Origin: Pratylenchus scribneri
Lineage: Eukaryota > Nematoda > Chromadorea > Rhabditida > Pratylenchidae
Assembly: GCA_030063045.1 (NCBI GenBank)
Contig: JAQSEB010000145.1
Span: 1,364,001 to 1,428,000, forward strand
DNA length: 64,000 bases
Reading direction: 5' to 3'
The notes under the pieces: model-generated
Database searches by the model: none
What the model saw: the letters and a program-made list of their open reading frames with translations, nothing else
What the model was told of the DNA's origin: nothing
Part shown: in pieces, positions 1 to 12,062 of the stretch
How positions within the stretch are numbered: the first letter of the stretch is position 1
How the letters are laid out: the number at the start of each line of letters is the position of its first letter
Program-made: the position numbers and the translations under genes

Positions 1-130
1 AAATTAAGGGTAAATAAATATTATAAAATTTGAATAGAAAATTCCCGTTAGACACCCAAAAATCGAAAATTGGTTAATTATTAATGCCATTCTTTTGGGC
101 CTAATGCCCACATCATTTGCTTCTTTATAT

Positions 131-3100
131 TTAGGCCGACGCATTTTCATCATCATTCATTTCATCCACCAGTTTTGAACAGCTTCGAAAAAAGTTGGTT
201 AATTTGTCGCATTTTCCTTGTAATTCCAATTTGTTCTTTTCGTGCTTTCGAATTTCTTCTCCGTAATTCTTCAGTCGTTGTTCATAATCCCAGCACATCT
301 GATTTGTACTGCAAATATTGTTGAAATTAGCGAAATATGTATTGGAAAATATTTTTTGCAGAAAAGAAATTTTTTGCAGAAAAAAAAACAGTTTTTGACT
401 TCTAATAAATCCGTAGCTGGTTTTAAGACCCCACAAACCTAATACCATTTTGTAGATCTTATCGAGATGCATCGATTGGTATATAAATTGTCTTAGTTTG
501 GTCCAAAATTAAATTGTTTTAAAAAAACTAGAAAATTGGTTTAAACGGTTTAATATCCTTTAATTTTGACCAAATCATGACAATTATATAATTATTGATA
601 AAATTGTGGAATATTTTTCTTAAAATATTACCGTTCTTCTCCCTCACTTCGGCATTTCTCGAGAGCCAGCAAGTAATTTTTCTCCAATTGCAAAATTTCT
701 GCTCGATGATTTTTCTGTTTTCGGTCATATTCAGCGCGCAAATTTGAACTGTGAAAAGATAAAATTATCAAAATATTTTTTTTATTTTATACTGTGCTTC
801 CTGGAAAACAGTCAAACGGTGCTTATCAAGTTCATGAGAATCTTGTTGACGCTTCAATTGCAGATCATAGTCAGTGCGAAGTTTTGCACAACTGATTAAA
901 ATTAAGTAAATTGTAAAAAAAAATTTGCAATTTTTTATACGGTTACTATTTTTTTGTCACTAAAACAGCTTCAGAATTCTAATATTAGAAACCGGATTTA
1001 AATCTTACAAACCTTATACCAATTTGTAGGTATATCATCAAGACGCATCGAATGGCATATAATTTATTGTTTGGTCAAAATTAAAGGATATATTTAAACC
1101 ATTTTTCCAGTTTTTGGTTTAAAACTTTAATTTTAAGCTAAAAAAACCATGACAAATTATGTACCATTCGCTGCGTCTTGACTAGATCTACAAAATTTTA
1201 TTAAGTTTGTAGGGTTTAAAACCGATTTCTGATAATTTTGTAGTCAAAAACTGTTTAGTTCTAAAAAAATTTTTAAGTGCCAAAAAAATAATTTTAGTTC
1301 CAAAAATATTTTCCTTTACCATACCGTTCCTGCTCTTCCTTTTTGAATTTTTCGATGGCAGCCAAATGATCTCCTTTGATTTTTTCCATCGCAACAGAAT
1401 GGTCTCCATTGAGTTTTGCAATTTCGGCTTTATAGCGATTCACATGTTGGCGTTGCAATTTTGAACTACAATGATGAAATTTTCAAAATTTTTTAAAATT
1501 TTTTTACAAGTCTTCTGCATTCTTTAGGTGCTTCTCTAAATCCGATTTTTCGTTTTGGAGTTTTGAAATTTCAGTTCGTGATTGCTTCTGACATTGCTCA
1601 AAATCCTCGCTTAATTTTCCATTCTCTTCTTCTTTCGATTCCAATTTCCGCTTCAAATTCTTTGCTTGCTCGGTTTTCTCGACAAGTTCGGCTTGCAAAT
1701 CCTGAAATCAATTTTGATATTTTTTCGATAGAAATTTTTAAAAATTAGTTTTTTTTAAGTAAAATTATTGAATAAAATTTAAATTGAAAGGATTGTAAAA
1801 AAATTAAAATTTTTCCCTGATTTTTTTTATATTTTGAAAAATTTGATTTTTAAAAATTTACTTTATTGAATTTCAGGAAAAAAATCAAATTCAATTTTTA
1901 AAAATATTTCACAAAAAATTAAAAATTGTTTACCTTTTCTGCTTTTACGCAAATCTCGGAGTGCAGAATAAGTTTATGGCCATCAACAATATAATGTTTG
2001 TCAAGGCATTGACGAGTCATGAAATTGTCGAAAACCCAGGCAGCATCATGAGTGTCCGATTCCAAGTCATAAAGGCACGACTTTTGTTCTATGGCAAGAA
2101 AAAAAAATATATAAAAAATCATATTTTAATTAAGTTTTCCGGAAAGATTTTAATTAAATTTTCCGGAAAGATTTTAATTAAATTTTCCGGAAAGATTTTA
2201 ATAATTTTCCGGAAAGATTTTAATTGAGTTTTCCGGAAAGATTTTAATTGAGTTTTCCGGAAAGATTTTAATTGAGTTTTCCGGAAAGATTTTAATTGAG
2301 TTTTCCGGAAAGATTTTAATTGAGTTTTCCGGAAAGATTTTAATTGAGTTTTCCGGAAAGATTTTAATTGAGTTTTCCGGAAAGATTTTAATTGAGTTTT
2401 CCTGAAAGATTTTAATTAAGTTTTCCGGAAAGATTTTAATTAAGTTTTCCGGAAAGATTTTAATTGAATTTTCCGGAAAGATTTTAATTAAGTTTTCCGG
2501 AAAGATTTTAATTAAATTTTCCGGAAAGATTTTAATTAAATTTTCCGGAAAGATTTTAATTGAGTTTTCCGGAAAGATTTTAATTAAATTTTCCGGAAAG
2601 TTTTAATTAATTTTTCCGGAAAGATTTTAATTAAGTTTTCCGGAAAGATTTTAATTAAGTTTTCCGGAAAGATTTTAATTGAGTTTTCCGGAAAGATTTT
2701 AATTGAGTTTTCCTGAAAGATTTTAATTAAGTTTTCCGGAAAGATTTTAATTAAGTTTTCCGGAAAGATTTTAATTGAATTTTCCGGAAAGATTTTAATT
2801 GAATTTTCCGGAAAGATTTTAATTGACTCTTCCAGAAAGATTATTTAAGTACGTCCGGGGTCGATTCCACAATAGACAAAGGGCGGTGCAAATATGGGCG
2901 ATTCCACAATGGTGCAAATATAAAGTTTTTGGCTTCTAATAAATCAGTAACTGGTTTTAGACCCCACAAACCTTATACCATTTTGTAGATCTCATCGAGA
3001 CGCATTGAATGGTATATAATATGTTAGCTTTTGGCTCAAAAGAAGAAGTTTAAAACCAAAATCTGGAAAAATGGTTTAATACCCTTTAATTTTGATCAAA

Positions 3101-4181
3101 TCATGACAAATTATATACCAATCGATGCGCCTCGATGAGTTCTACAAAATGGTATAAGGTTTGTGGGGACTAAAACCAGTTTCTGATTTATTAGAAGCCA
3201 AAAACTTTATATTTGCACCATTGTGGAATCGACCTAGCACCATTTAAGTAATATAATAATAGTAAAATTCAATTTAAAATTTTTTAAGAAATGCAATTTT
3301 AATATTTTTTAGTAACTTAAATGCGATTTTCGAATTCTTTTTCTTAAATATTAAATATTTTATTTTCAATACATTTTTAGAATTATTCAACCAAACAAAA
3401 AATTAATGCCCACCTCGTTCATTCACTTTCGTTCCTTTTTCATTCAGAATGGCTAATTTCCAATCCACTTTAACATAGTTCGACCCATTTCCGTCCAATA
3501 ATTGCAGAGAAACTGGCACTGGCATCGGACCATTCTTTGGAATTCCTCTTTTTTTGCCTCGTGGAAAAAGACGCAGTGCCCATTTCACATCCGGTTGCCC
3601 ATATGGGCCCTTAGAACTGAAAAATAAAAATCGAAAAATTAAATAAATAATAAATTTAAAACAAGAATTTAAAAATCAAATTCGACAGAGAAAATTGCTT
3701 TCATATCAATTTAGCTATCACTTTTAGAATTTTTAATGTAAATTTTGGTAATTGACCAAAAATAAGATAATTTTTTAATTTGAAATTTTTCAATGTTAAA
3801 TATAAAATATTATAAAAATGCTACCTGAATATCTCCGACTGCTCATATTCCCCACCTTTCTGTGGCAAAGCCATTACATTAGGAATCTGCAATAAAAAAA
3901 AATTTGTATACAATAAATTTGATATTATTATTTTTAAAACATTTATTGATGTAAGCAAAATAAATTTAATTCGATCCAACTCACTTCCCATTTGAAGATT
4001 CTTAATTTAAAAAAATATATTTACGAAAAAAAATTGAAAATAATTACTTCGTATCGGTATATGCTCCGCCAACATTTGCCGTCGGAATTTCTTGTTGTTG
4101 ATTTAAAATACGATTTGAAGAGGTTGGAGGATCATTTTGACCTGCTGCTTGTTCATTTGTAGGATTTCGTGGTTCAGACAT
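131..4181 (-). CDS. M1: MATH-domain + coiled-coil protein (array copy 1)
   Basis: Predicted protein of about 432 residues in ten exons: 4048-4181, 3985-4000, 3825-3886, 3414-3616, 1934-2088, 1508-1701, 1325-1465, 793-891, 632-748, 131-308. Every join is GT-AG and in frame. Residues 44-190 read as a MATH (meprin/TRAF homology) domain: IFKWE start, KGPYGQ, a WALRLFPRG strand, LLDGNG, VDWKLA and a final HKLILHSEI strand. Residues 191-432 are charged, Glu/Lys-rich coiled coil. MATH domains bind proteins; the partner is unknown. This copy has a longer, polar N-terminus (about 43 residues before the MATH start, against about 10 in most paralogs) and the most coiled-coil exons. No signal peptide or membrane segment is seen, so a cytosolic adaptor-like role is inferred. 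It is the last gene of the array, and intron 4 carries a 24-bp minisatellite. Confidence 0.85.
392..600. mobile_element. Truncated copy of the CCGGTTT inverted-repeat family
   Basis: One arm is seen (GACTTCTAATAAATC, then GTAGATCTTATCGAGATGCATCGATTGGTATATAA) followed by the start of the central turn. The second arm is mostly missing. It lies in the last intron of M1. Confidence 0.6.
956..1262. mobile_element. CCGGTTT inverted-repeat element (MITE-like)
   Basis: The left arm contains TTAGAAACCGG and GATGAGATC-type sequence in reverse; the right arm mirrors it (TAAAACCGATTTCTGA). About 300 bp with no coding capacity, in the intron between M1 exons 8 and 7, ending near exon 7. Confidence 0.65.
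2123..2845. repeat. 24-bp minisatellite, about 30 units
   Basis: Tandem unit GATTTTAATTGAGTTTTCCGGAAA in short form GATTTTAATT + GAGTTTTCCGGAAA, with single-base variants (TTAA/TTGA, one TTCCTGAAA class). Each unit carries the palindrome TTCCGGAA. It fills part of intron 4 of M1. Confidence 0.95.
2851..3241. mobile_element. CCGGTTT inverted-repeat element, long-arm form
   Basis: Outer arms are GTCGATTCCACAATAG on the left and the mirror ATTGTGGAATCGAC on the right. Inner arms are the family core (AGTAACTGGTTTTAGACC and its mirror). It sits in M1 intron 4, directly beside the minisatellite. A near twin lies at 6387-6812. Confidence 0.75.
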
Positions 4182-4629
4182 TTCCAAAGATAGGAGAGAC
4201 AAAGGCTGCTTTAGAATCAAGAATTGATTTTGATCTGCTAAACAAATATTTAATTTAGTTAGAAGTTTCGAATTAAATTCATTTTCATTTTAAAAATATT
4301 TTTCTGAGAAACCTATTTACAGTTTTCTATGGAGATCGGATCAATAAAATGAATTGGCCAATAGGCCAGAAATTTTTTCTATCGTTACCAAAAGAGAGGG
4401 AAAGGGTATTATTGGAATAATTGTTGAATTGGAAATGGGAATGGGATAGCCTAGCGACAATGCTTATTGACAAAATGGATATGAGATAAATCTATTTAAC
4501 TTTATCTATAGGAAATTATGGAGGCTGCTGGAATGAACTTGTGTGAAAGTATAGAATTAAATGTCCATAAAAATGCGAAATAATGATTATTTACAAATTT
4601 TTACCAATTTTTATATGGTTGATGATGTA

Positions 4630-6000
4630 TGATTGGATTTTTATTTTATTTTTCCCAAAATCCCAAAAAATAATATTGGATTGATAGGGTAAATGAAATT
4701 GATGGAAAAGTGTTGGACAAAAATGAAAATTGGATCGCCATTGCCAGTGGGGAAATATGGAAAACGACCCTCTTATTCTGATTCATTTTCTAGATAAATT
4801 GTAAGTGAAATAAAATATTCCGTCATCGTTGCTAAAAATTTATATTTTCCATAGGCCACGTCAACAAAGTGCTGTCTTGTGCCGGTAAAACGGCAATGTG
4901 AAACGTGAAGAAAAATTGATGGGACCACACAACACAGGGAACGAATTGGAAGAAAATGGGAAAAGAAAAATTTTGGAATAAATTAACGCAAAGGGAAAGG
5001 TGGATATTGGGGATGGATGGAAATTTTTGGAAACAAAAATATTATAAGAATACAAAGAAAAATTTTTTAATTTCATAAAAATTGTTATCTCAGTTTCATC
5101 ATTATTAAGAATTTCAGAAATCAATAATTTTTGATCAATCAATTTGATTGGAATTTGAAATGAATTTTGAACAAAACAGAAAATTTACAGAGGTGAATGG
5201 TGTTTTATTTTGCTTCAAAATATCAGGGAAAAGGGAGATGAAAGCACAAATTCATCGATGCTGTGAAAAAGCCAACAATATTGTCCACAGGCCACATCAA
5301 TAATATTAATATGCCCCGTGAACCACAATGTGAAGTGTGAAAAGTGTGCAGAAACTAAGTAAAGGCCAAAATGGAGAGGGGATCGACTAAATAGAAGATA
5401 AAATTTTGGAATAAATTAATTCAATAGGAAAAGGGAAGGTGCAAGAAATTGAGAAAAATGAATTAGGGGGTTAAAGAAATTTATGATCAGGCATTTTGGC
5501 CATTCTTTTAGACATAGACCAAAGGCAAATACTCGTAAATTCATTTTTAATACCCAGTCTCTAATAATTCCTCAGACTTTGAGGACCCATAGCTCCTCTC
5601 AGGATGAACTTTAAAAAATATTTTAATTGCATTTTCTTGTTTCCCTCTCTATAAAATCCACTATAATTTGTTCAAAAATGGCAATTAAATTTTTCTAATT
5701 TTTGAGGGTTGAAAAATAATTCCCCATGGGGTAAGAGTATATTTACGGTAACCAATCCGGGAAAATGTTAACGATATAGGGATAATATTGGATTGGGTTG
5801 GGGAAAAGATGAAGTTGAAATCACAAAATATTTAATCGATGCTGTATAAAACTTAAAACAAATGGATTTAACGCACACTTCCACATTCACAGGCCACATC
5901 GAAGCAAATTAATGCCCAGTGAGCGTGCGATATGAACAAAACGAAGTAAAGGCCAAAGGGAAAAGGCTATTGGGAATTGGAAGGAATCGGCCAAATGCGG
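4630..6000. repeat. Degenerate three-copy direct repeat upstream of M1
   Basis: Three related stretches (about 4630-5150, 5160-5490, 5690-6000) each carry a CATAGGCCAC/CACAGGCCACATC motif, an AATGTGAA(A/G)(C/T)GTGAA-type stretch and, in two of them, AAATTTTGGAATAAATTAA. The copies are diverged and no coding frame is conserved between them. This is intergenic DNA upstream of M1. Confidence 0.5.
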
Positions 6001-6054
6001 GTGGTATTGGATGGAAAAAAAGAAGGCGATTGGCCAAGGTAAACGCACCCAGAG

Positions 6055-6150
6055 ATGTAGAAAATTGATTTTTGAGATGTAGAAAATTGATTTTTGAGAT
6101 GTAGAAAATTGATTTTTGAGATGTAGAAAATTGATTTTTGAGATGGTTGT
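6055..6150. repeat. 22-bp tandem repeat, four units
   Basis: Unit GATGTAGAAAATTGATTTTTGA repeated four times without change except at the edge. Confidence 0.9.
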
Positions 6151-6386
6151 TCTATTAGAATCGGGGAAAATGGGAAAATTGCCTCAAGCAATATTTACTA
6201 TAAACGGAGTTGAACAAAAAAAGTTCGAATGAATAACCCAATGTAATTTCCAAGGATCTCAAAATCCAAATAAAACAATGCCACAAAAGCACAATAATTG
6301 GCATCAAACCGTTTCATCCGCAAGCGGCGGGTCTTCATTAATTTTTAAAGAATGAACTTAATAATTCAAAAATAAATGTTCAAAAA

Positions 6387-6812
6387 CGTCCGGGGTCGAT
6401 TCCACAATAAACAAAGGGCGGTGCAAATATGGGCGATTCCATAATGGTGCAAATATAAAGTTTTTGGCTTTTAATAAATCAGAAACTGGTTTTAGACCCC
6501 ACAAATATTAAACCATTTTGTAGATCTCATCGAGACTCATCGATTGGTATATAATTTATTATGGTTTGGCCAAAATTAAAGAGTATTAAACCATTTAAAC
6601 CATTTTTCCTGATTTTGGTTTTAAACTTTCTTATTTTGAGACAAATTATATACCAATCGATGCGCCTCGATGAGATCTACAAAATGGTATAAGGTTTGTG
6701 GGGTCTAAAACCAGTTTCTGATTTATTAGAAGCCAAAAACTTTATATTTGCACCATTGTGGAATCGCCCATATTTGCACCATTGTGGAATCGACCTAGCA
6801 CCGTTCAAAAAG
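6387..6812. mobile_element. CCGGTTT inverted-repeat element, long-arm form
   Basis: Same outer arms as the copy at 2851-3241 (GGGGTCGATTCCACAAT on the left, ATTGTGGAATCGACC on the right). Here the right side has an extra repeat of the TTTGCACCATTGTGGAATCG segment. It lies between M1 and M2. Confidence 0.75.
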
Positions 6813-7106
6813 AAATGTAGCGATGCACAGATGGCATTGGCATCGACCGTAGGAAAATGTAAATTATTTTTATTAAATCGAAAAAAGCTCTGAATTAAAT
6901 ATTCTTTTTAGACCTCAAATATAATATTCCTGCTCCCAATAGAATAATTTATGAAATATGCAAATTTTTCCGATTAATAAAATGAAATTTATAAAACAAA
7001 ATTTAATAAAATATTTTTTTTTTAATTTAAATTAAATTTACTTTCCTTGCAATTTGACTTATTTAAAATTAAAATTAGAAAATTTTTTCATATTTTTTTA
7101 TTTAAA

Positions 7107-7147
7107 CTAGCTCAGGAGTTCGCCCTACGGGCGAACTCCTGAGCTAG
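7107..7147. repeat. Perfect 41-nt hairpin palindrome
   Basis: CTAGCTCAGGAGTTCGCCC, a TAC loop, then the exact reverse complement, giving 19-bp arms. It is about 58% GC inside DNA that is otherwise almost all A and T. Possibly a transposon terminus or other foldback remnant; function unknown. Confidence 0.85.
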
Positions 7148-7247
7148 GCACAATATTCAACAACAATCATGCTAAAAAATATGCAAAAAGTTTTATTTTA
7201 ATTCTGATTTTATTCTTATTCTGACTTTTAATTCTGTTTTTAATTCC

Positions 7248-8178
7248 GATTTTTTCTTGGGGGGGGGGGGCAAGAGGATTATCAGCAGGGCAAGACCTAT
7301 AATATATAATAGGATGATTAAGTGGATGATGATGGTCTTCTTCATATCATCATTATCCTCAACTTCATCATCTTGTTCATCTTCATCATCATCTTCATCA
7401 TTATTTTATTATCATCTTCATTATCTTCACCCTCATCATTATCCTCATCTTCATCATCATCAGCCCCTTCACCATCCTCATCATCTTCCACATCAATCAT
7501 CATCGTCATCTCATCTTCATCATCCTCATTCTACATCTTCATCATCCCCTTCTTCATCTTCATCATAATCCTCATCATTTACTTCTTCATCTTCATCATC
7601 ATCCTCTCATCTTGATCTTCAGCATCCTCATCTTCTTCTTTATCATCATCATCTTCATCTTCTTTATCATCTTCATCATTATTATCATCTTCATTATCTT
7701 CACCCTCATCATCATCTCACCTTCATCCTCATCATCATCTCATCTTCATCCTCTCATCCTCATCTTCCGCATCCTTATCTTCTTCATCATATTAATTATC
7801 TTCTTCTTCATCATCATCATCATCATCTCATCAATATCCTCATCTCCATCATTTTCTTCATCTTCTTCATCATCATTATCCTCATCATCATCATCATCCT
7901 CATCTTCATTTTCCTCTCATTCTCATCTGCATTCTAATCTTCTTCATCTTCATTTTCATCTTCATTCTCATCAGCCCTTTCACCCTCCTCATCATCTTCC
8001 TCATTCATCATCATCTTCAAAATCATCATAATCCTCATCTTAATCCTATCATTCAAATCTTCATCATTATCCTCATCTTCACTATCTTCTCATCCTCATC
8101 ATCTTCTCCATCATCTTCATCATCATCATCCTAATCATCCTATTATATATTATAGGTCTTGTCTCCCCGCCCCGAAAA
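7248..8178. mobile_element. Inverted-end element filled with a CAT/CTT satellite
   Basis: GCAAGACCTATAATATATAA at about 7290 is mirrored near 8163 with one or two changes over 32 bp, and the outer flanks (G-run on the left, CCCCGCCCC on the right) also roughly mirror. Between them lie some 800 bp of imperfect CATCATCTTCAT repeats. The open frames inside encode only Ser/Ile/Phe/His runs and are not genes. Confidence 0.7.
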
Positions 8179-8813
8179 AACAGGATGCATCAATATTCTT
8201 TCTTTTTGCATAAATAAATCATTTTAAAAAATTAAAAAAAGTTAATTGATTAGATGCTTTATTGCTATGCTTGAATGCTAATTTATTTGTAAAATGTTTT
8301 ATTTAACTTTTATTCACAAATAATATTAGTGCGATTTGCTTATTTTAATATTGTAAATTTTTTGTAAAAATCATTGATTTTTGAAAATCATAGATTAGAT
8401 GATGTCTAATCAAAAATCTAATGTCAGATTCGTGATCAGCGCTCCAAATTATCCTTAGAAAGTTGCATCCCGGAATATTAAAACAATTTTTATTTGGGAC
8501 CCCTTTTCATTACATTTGCCTTTAAAAATACATAACGCCAAAGATAATTTAAACAATATTTTTTGGGGACAAACCAACAGAAAATTATATATAAGAGATT
8601 TCTATATTCAATTTATGTACAAAAAATCCCAGAAGCTCGCAAATTTGTGAAAAATGCATTCGAATTAAATGTCTTTATTTAACATTTATCAATCAATTAT
8701 TTATTAAAGACATCATGAAAACGCAATGTGAGTTCATAATTGATTGTATTAATTATATTGAAACCGAAAATTTCCTTAATTAAACGGCTGCCTTTTTTAT
8801 TTTTTCAGCCTAA
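8179..8813. other. Intergenic stretch with no feature seen
   Basis: AT-rich DNA between the satellite element and the end of M2. No open frame, repeat or RNA signal was recognised. Confidence 0.6.
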
Positions 8814-11559
8814 TTAAACAATTGTAATAATTTCCTCCTCATTTTCTTTAGTCTCCACAATTCCATTTGTTGAAGGTTCCTCCGACTTGTTGTTCATTTC
8901 ATCAATGAATTTGTAAATGTTTTGTGCATAATCATCTCCGGAAGTTTCATTAATCATATCACCATCATTTTCTTCAATAAATTTTGAACTGTCCCGCACA
9001 TAGTGGTTGTATAATTTTTCATATTTTCCTTGCAACTTTTTTCGAGCTTCAATTTCCTTTTGACATTTTTCTTCAGCCGCTAATTTTTCCTTTTCAAGAT
9101 TTTTCTTTGCTTCCTCTTCTTTTCGACATTTTTCGATAGCAGCTAATTTTACATTTTGAAGATTTGCAATATATTCTCGGCAATTTTTCAGGCGTTGTTC
9201 ATATTCCGATTGCAGTTTTGAACAGCTAATTAATATAAAAAAAATCAAAATATTTTTCCTGAAATTTTACCGTTCTTCTTCTTCCTCTTTTAATTTCTTA
9301 GTCATAGTCGAATTTTCAATTTCGAGTTTTTCAATTTCTTTTTGATAATATTTCTTGCATTTTCCATATTCTGATTCCATCCTTTTAATTTCTTCTTCTT
9401 TGGACTCCAATTTCCTTTTCAAATTCTTTGTCATCTCTTTTTCTTGCGCAAGTTCGGCAGCTTGTAAATCCTGAAAAATATATATTTAAATTTTCTAAAA
9501 TTTTAAATATATTGTTAAAAACTGGGGAAGTTAAAATGGATAGTATTAAATCTGCTGACAAAAAAAAAATAATGTAAAATTTAAAGGCAAAAGAATATTG
9601 AAAATATCGAAAAAATCTATTGAAAATGGAGAAAAAATTATCAAGTATTAGTGATTTGTCCTAGACACCAAACTACATCACACTAAATATATAATATACT
9701 CAATCGATTGATCTCTTCAAGACGACATCGATGGTATATATTTTGTAGTTTTGACCAAAAATTATAGATGTTATAGCCTCTAAACATTTTTTTTTCTTTT
9801 GTGGTTCAAAACTAATTTATAAATATAAGCCCAATCATTATTAAACGATGTTTTACGGTGAGATTTATCGAATAGATATGGCTTAGGGGTCTAAGATAAA
9901 TTCTCTAATAGTTTAAATCGATAAGAAAATTTTCGGTATTTTCACCATTCTTTTCGACATTTTCGATAATTATTTTAAATATTTTTCCAAATTTAATTGA
10001 TTCACCTTTTTAATAAAAAGCTCGCAATGTAGAATGAGTTTATGGCCATCGACAATGTAATTTTTCTTTGAATCATCCAAATTTGAACGGCTTATGAAAT
10101 TATCAAATCCCCAGCCTATGTCATTTGTATCATTTTCCAAATCATAAACACACGATTTTTCTTCTAAGTAAGGAAATTATTGAATAATGAATATAAAATT
10201 TAGAATATAATTTCTAAGATATTCCAAATAATAATATTTCAAAAATATAGTTTAAGGAAAAGGAATTTGTTTTAATATTTTGTTAATTTTTAGGTCAAAT
10301 ATTTAATTGTTTGTTAATTTTCATTTTTAAAATATAATTCATTCCGGAAAGAATTCTGATTTTAATTCCGAAAACAATTCTGATTTTAATTCCAGAAACA
10401 ATTCTGATTTTAATTCCGGAAATAATTCTGATTTTCATTACGGAAAGATTTCTGATTTTCATTCCGGAAAGAATTCTGATTTTAATTCCGAAAACAATTC
10501 TGATTTTAATTCCGAAAACAATTCTGATTTTAATTCCGGAAACAATTCTGATTTTCATTCCGGAAAGAATTCTGATTTTCATTCCGGAAACAATTCTGAT
10601 TTTCATTCCGGAAACAATTCTGATTTTCATTCCGGAAACAATTCTGATTTTCATTCCGGAAACAATTCTGATTTTCATTCCGGAAACAATTCTGATTTTC
10701 ATTCCGGAAACAATTCTGATTTTCATTCCGGAAACAATTCTGATTTTCATTCCGGAAACAATTCTGATTTTCATTCCGGAAACAATTCTGATTTTCATTC
10801 CGGAAACAATTCTGATTTCCATTCCGGAAACAATTCTGATTTTCATTCCGGAAACTATTCTGATTTCCATTCCGGAAACAATTCTGATTTTCATTCCGGA
10901 AACTATTCTGATTTTCATTCCGGAATTCTCTAAAAGATTAATAATCAATTGTTTAAATTATATTTTAAATCTAAAACAGAATATATTTATTGCCAAGATA
11001 TATATTTTATTTTATCTTAAAATATTTGAAATTTTTCAAATTTTTTAATTTTTATATATTTTCAAATTAAGCCCAAAATACTTACCATGCTTATTTACTT
11101 TATTTCCTTTTGCATTAATAATAGACAAATTCCAATCCATTCTCACTTCTTTTGAACCTTTTCCATCCAATAAATGTAGAAATACCGAAACATTGTTTTT
11201 TGTTTTTGTCTTATCACCTCTTGGATAGACACGCAAAGCCCATTCCATTTCTTGACCAAGTGGACCTTTCGATCTGAAAATTATTTTAATGGACAAAAAT
11301 AAAAATAATAATTATTAAATTAATTACTTGAATATTTCGGATTGAGCATAATGTCCAGTTGCCTGCCGTAGTGATAGAACATTGTCAATCTTAAATAAAT
11401 TTAAAATTAATTAATTTATTTGAATTTATTATTCCCAATTTTAAATGATAAATTACAATTCAAAAACTTACTTCCAACTTGAAATTTCTAAATTAAAAAA
11501 TATAATCGAGAAAAATAAATTTTTTATTACTTTGTGTAGATATCGTCCAAATTTGCCAT
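8814..11559 (-). CDS. M2: MATH-domain + coiled-coil protein (array copy 2)
   Basis: About 354 residues in seven exons: 11531-11559, 11472-11487, 11328-11389, 11086-11273, 10006-10163, 9271-9470, 8814-9225; all GT-AG and in frame. The start MANLDDIYTK resembles M3, M4 and M6. MATH domain at about residues 10-151: NFKLE from the microexon, SKGPLGQ, WALRVYPRG, LLDGKG, MDWNLS, GWGFDNFISR and HKLILH. The rest is coiled coil. The last exon is the longest in the array (411 coding bases). It has extra KCRKEEE-type heptad material, an acidic tail, and ends EEIITIV, close to the end of M6, so M2 and M6 are probably sister copies at the 3' end. Intron 4 has its own 24-bp minisatellite. Function unknown beyond protein binding. 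Confidence 0.87.
9655..9925. mobile_element. Diverged copy of the inverted-repeat family
   Basis: Variant with ATACTCAATCGATTGATCTC on one side and a weak mirror. It lies in the intron between M2 exons 6 and 5 and belongs with the variant copies at 22640 and 37690. Confidence 0.45.
10336..10925. repeat. 24-bp minisatellite, about 24 units
   Basis: Unit ATTCCGGAAACAATTCTGAT + TTTC, nearly uniform in the centre and more varied at the low-coordinate end. The 24-bp period lacks stops in one minus frame, giving a long but spurious open frame. It sits in intron 4 of M2, the same intron that holds the M1 minisatellite. Confidence 0.95.
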
Positions 11560-11809
11560 AATAATGATATGAATTATAAAATTTAAATGTGTTTGTCGAA
11601 TTCAAAAAAGTTGTTATTCCCAATTATTTTTGGGTAAATCTTGTCTAATCAAAGGATATTAATTTTATTTTGGTTAAAAAATCCCCTTATGATCTAAATG
11701 CGTATGCCCAAATTATCGATAAATTTTTGCAAATAAAAATGTTAAAATCAACAATATTAATTTTTTTTTCAATTAATAATGTAAATTTTATTTAATAATA
11801 AGCCATTCT

Positions 11810-12062
11810 ATTTAAATTAGGTAAAATAGATTCGTAGAAAGCTAGAAAAGGCCTAGGACCACTAGAGTATGAAGATGAGGATTGGAGTTGGAGGTCATCC
11901 ATAAATGGAAATGGAGTACCAAATGAATTCGCGCGTTGCTCATCTTTGGGCAATGCATAGAGTCCTAGAATAGTAAGATTTATGGGTGTTCTTTGTGTTA
12001 GGCAAAGGCAAAGTCTTATGTGTCTTCTTCGGTCGATAATATGGGCACGGCGCAAAAGGCAA
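11810..12062 (-). promoter_or_regulatory. Upstream block shared by array genes (M2 copy)
   Basis: About 250 bp upstream of the M2 start. Shares ordered pieces with blocks at 16020, 19195, 23575 and 27690: a GATGAGGA start, GGTCATCC..AATGGAAATGG, a TTGGGCAA core and GATTTATGGGT. Recurrence at a similar place upstream of five genes suggests promoter or 5' sequence copied with each gene. No activity can be shown from sequence. Confidence 0.45.

Noticed and set aside
2123..2845. CRISPR-like array
   Set aside because: Units are contiguous with no unique spacers; this is a eukaryotic minisatellite.
7107..7147. Bacterial-type terminator
   Set aside because: The hairpin shape fits, but the context is eukaryotic and no T-run follows.
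7257..8031. Open frames of Ser, Ile, Phe and His runs
   Set aside because: Translations of the CATCATCTTCAT satellite in three frames, with no start context or splice structure.
10295..10948. 217-codon minus open frame of MKIRIVSG-like repeats
   Set aside because: It is the 24-bp minisatellite read in one frame, inside an M2 intron.
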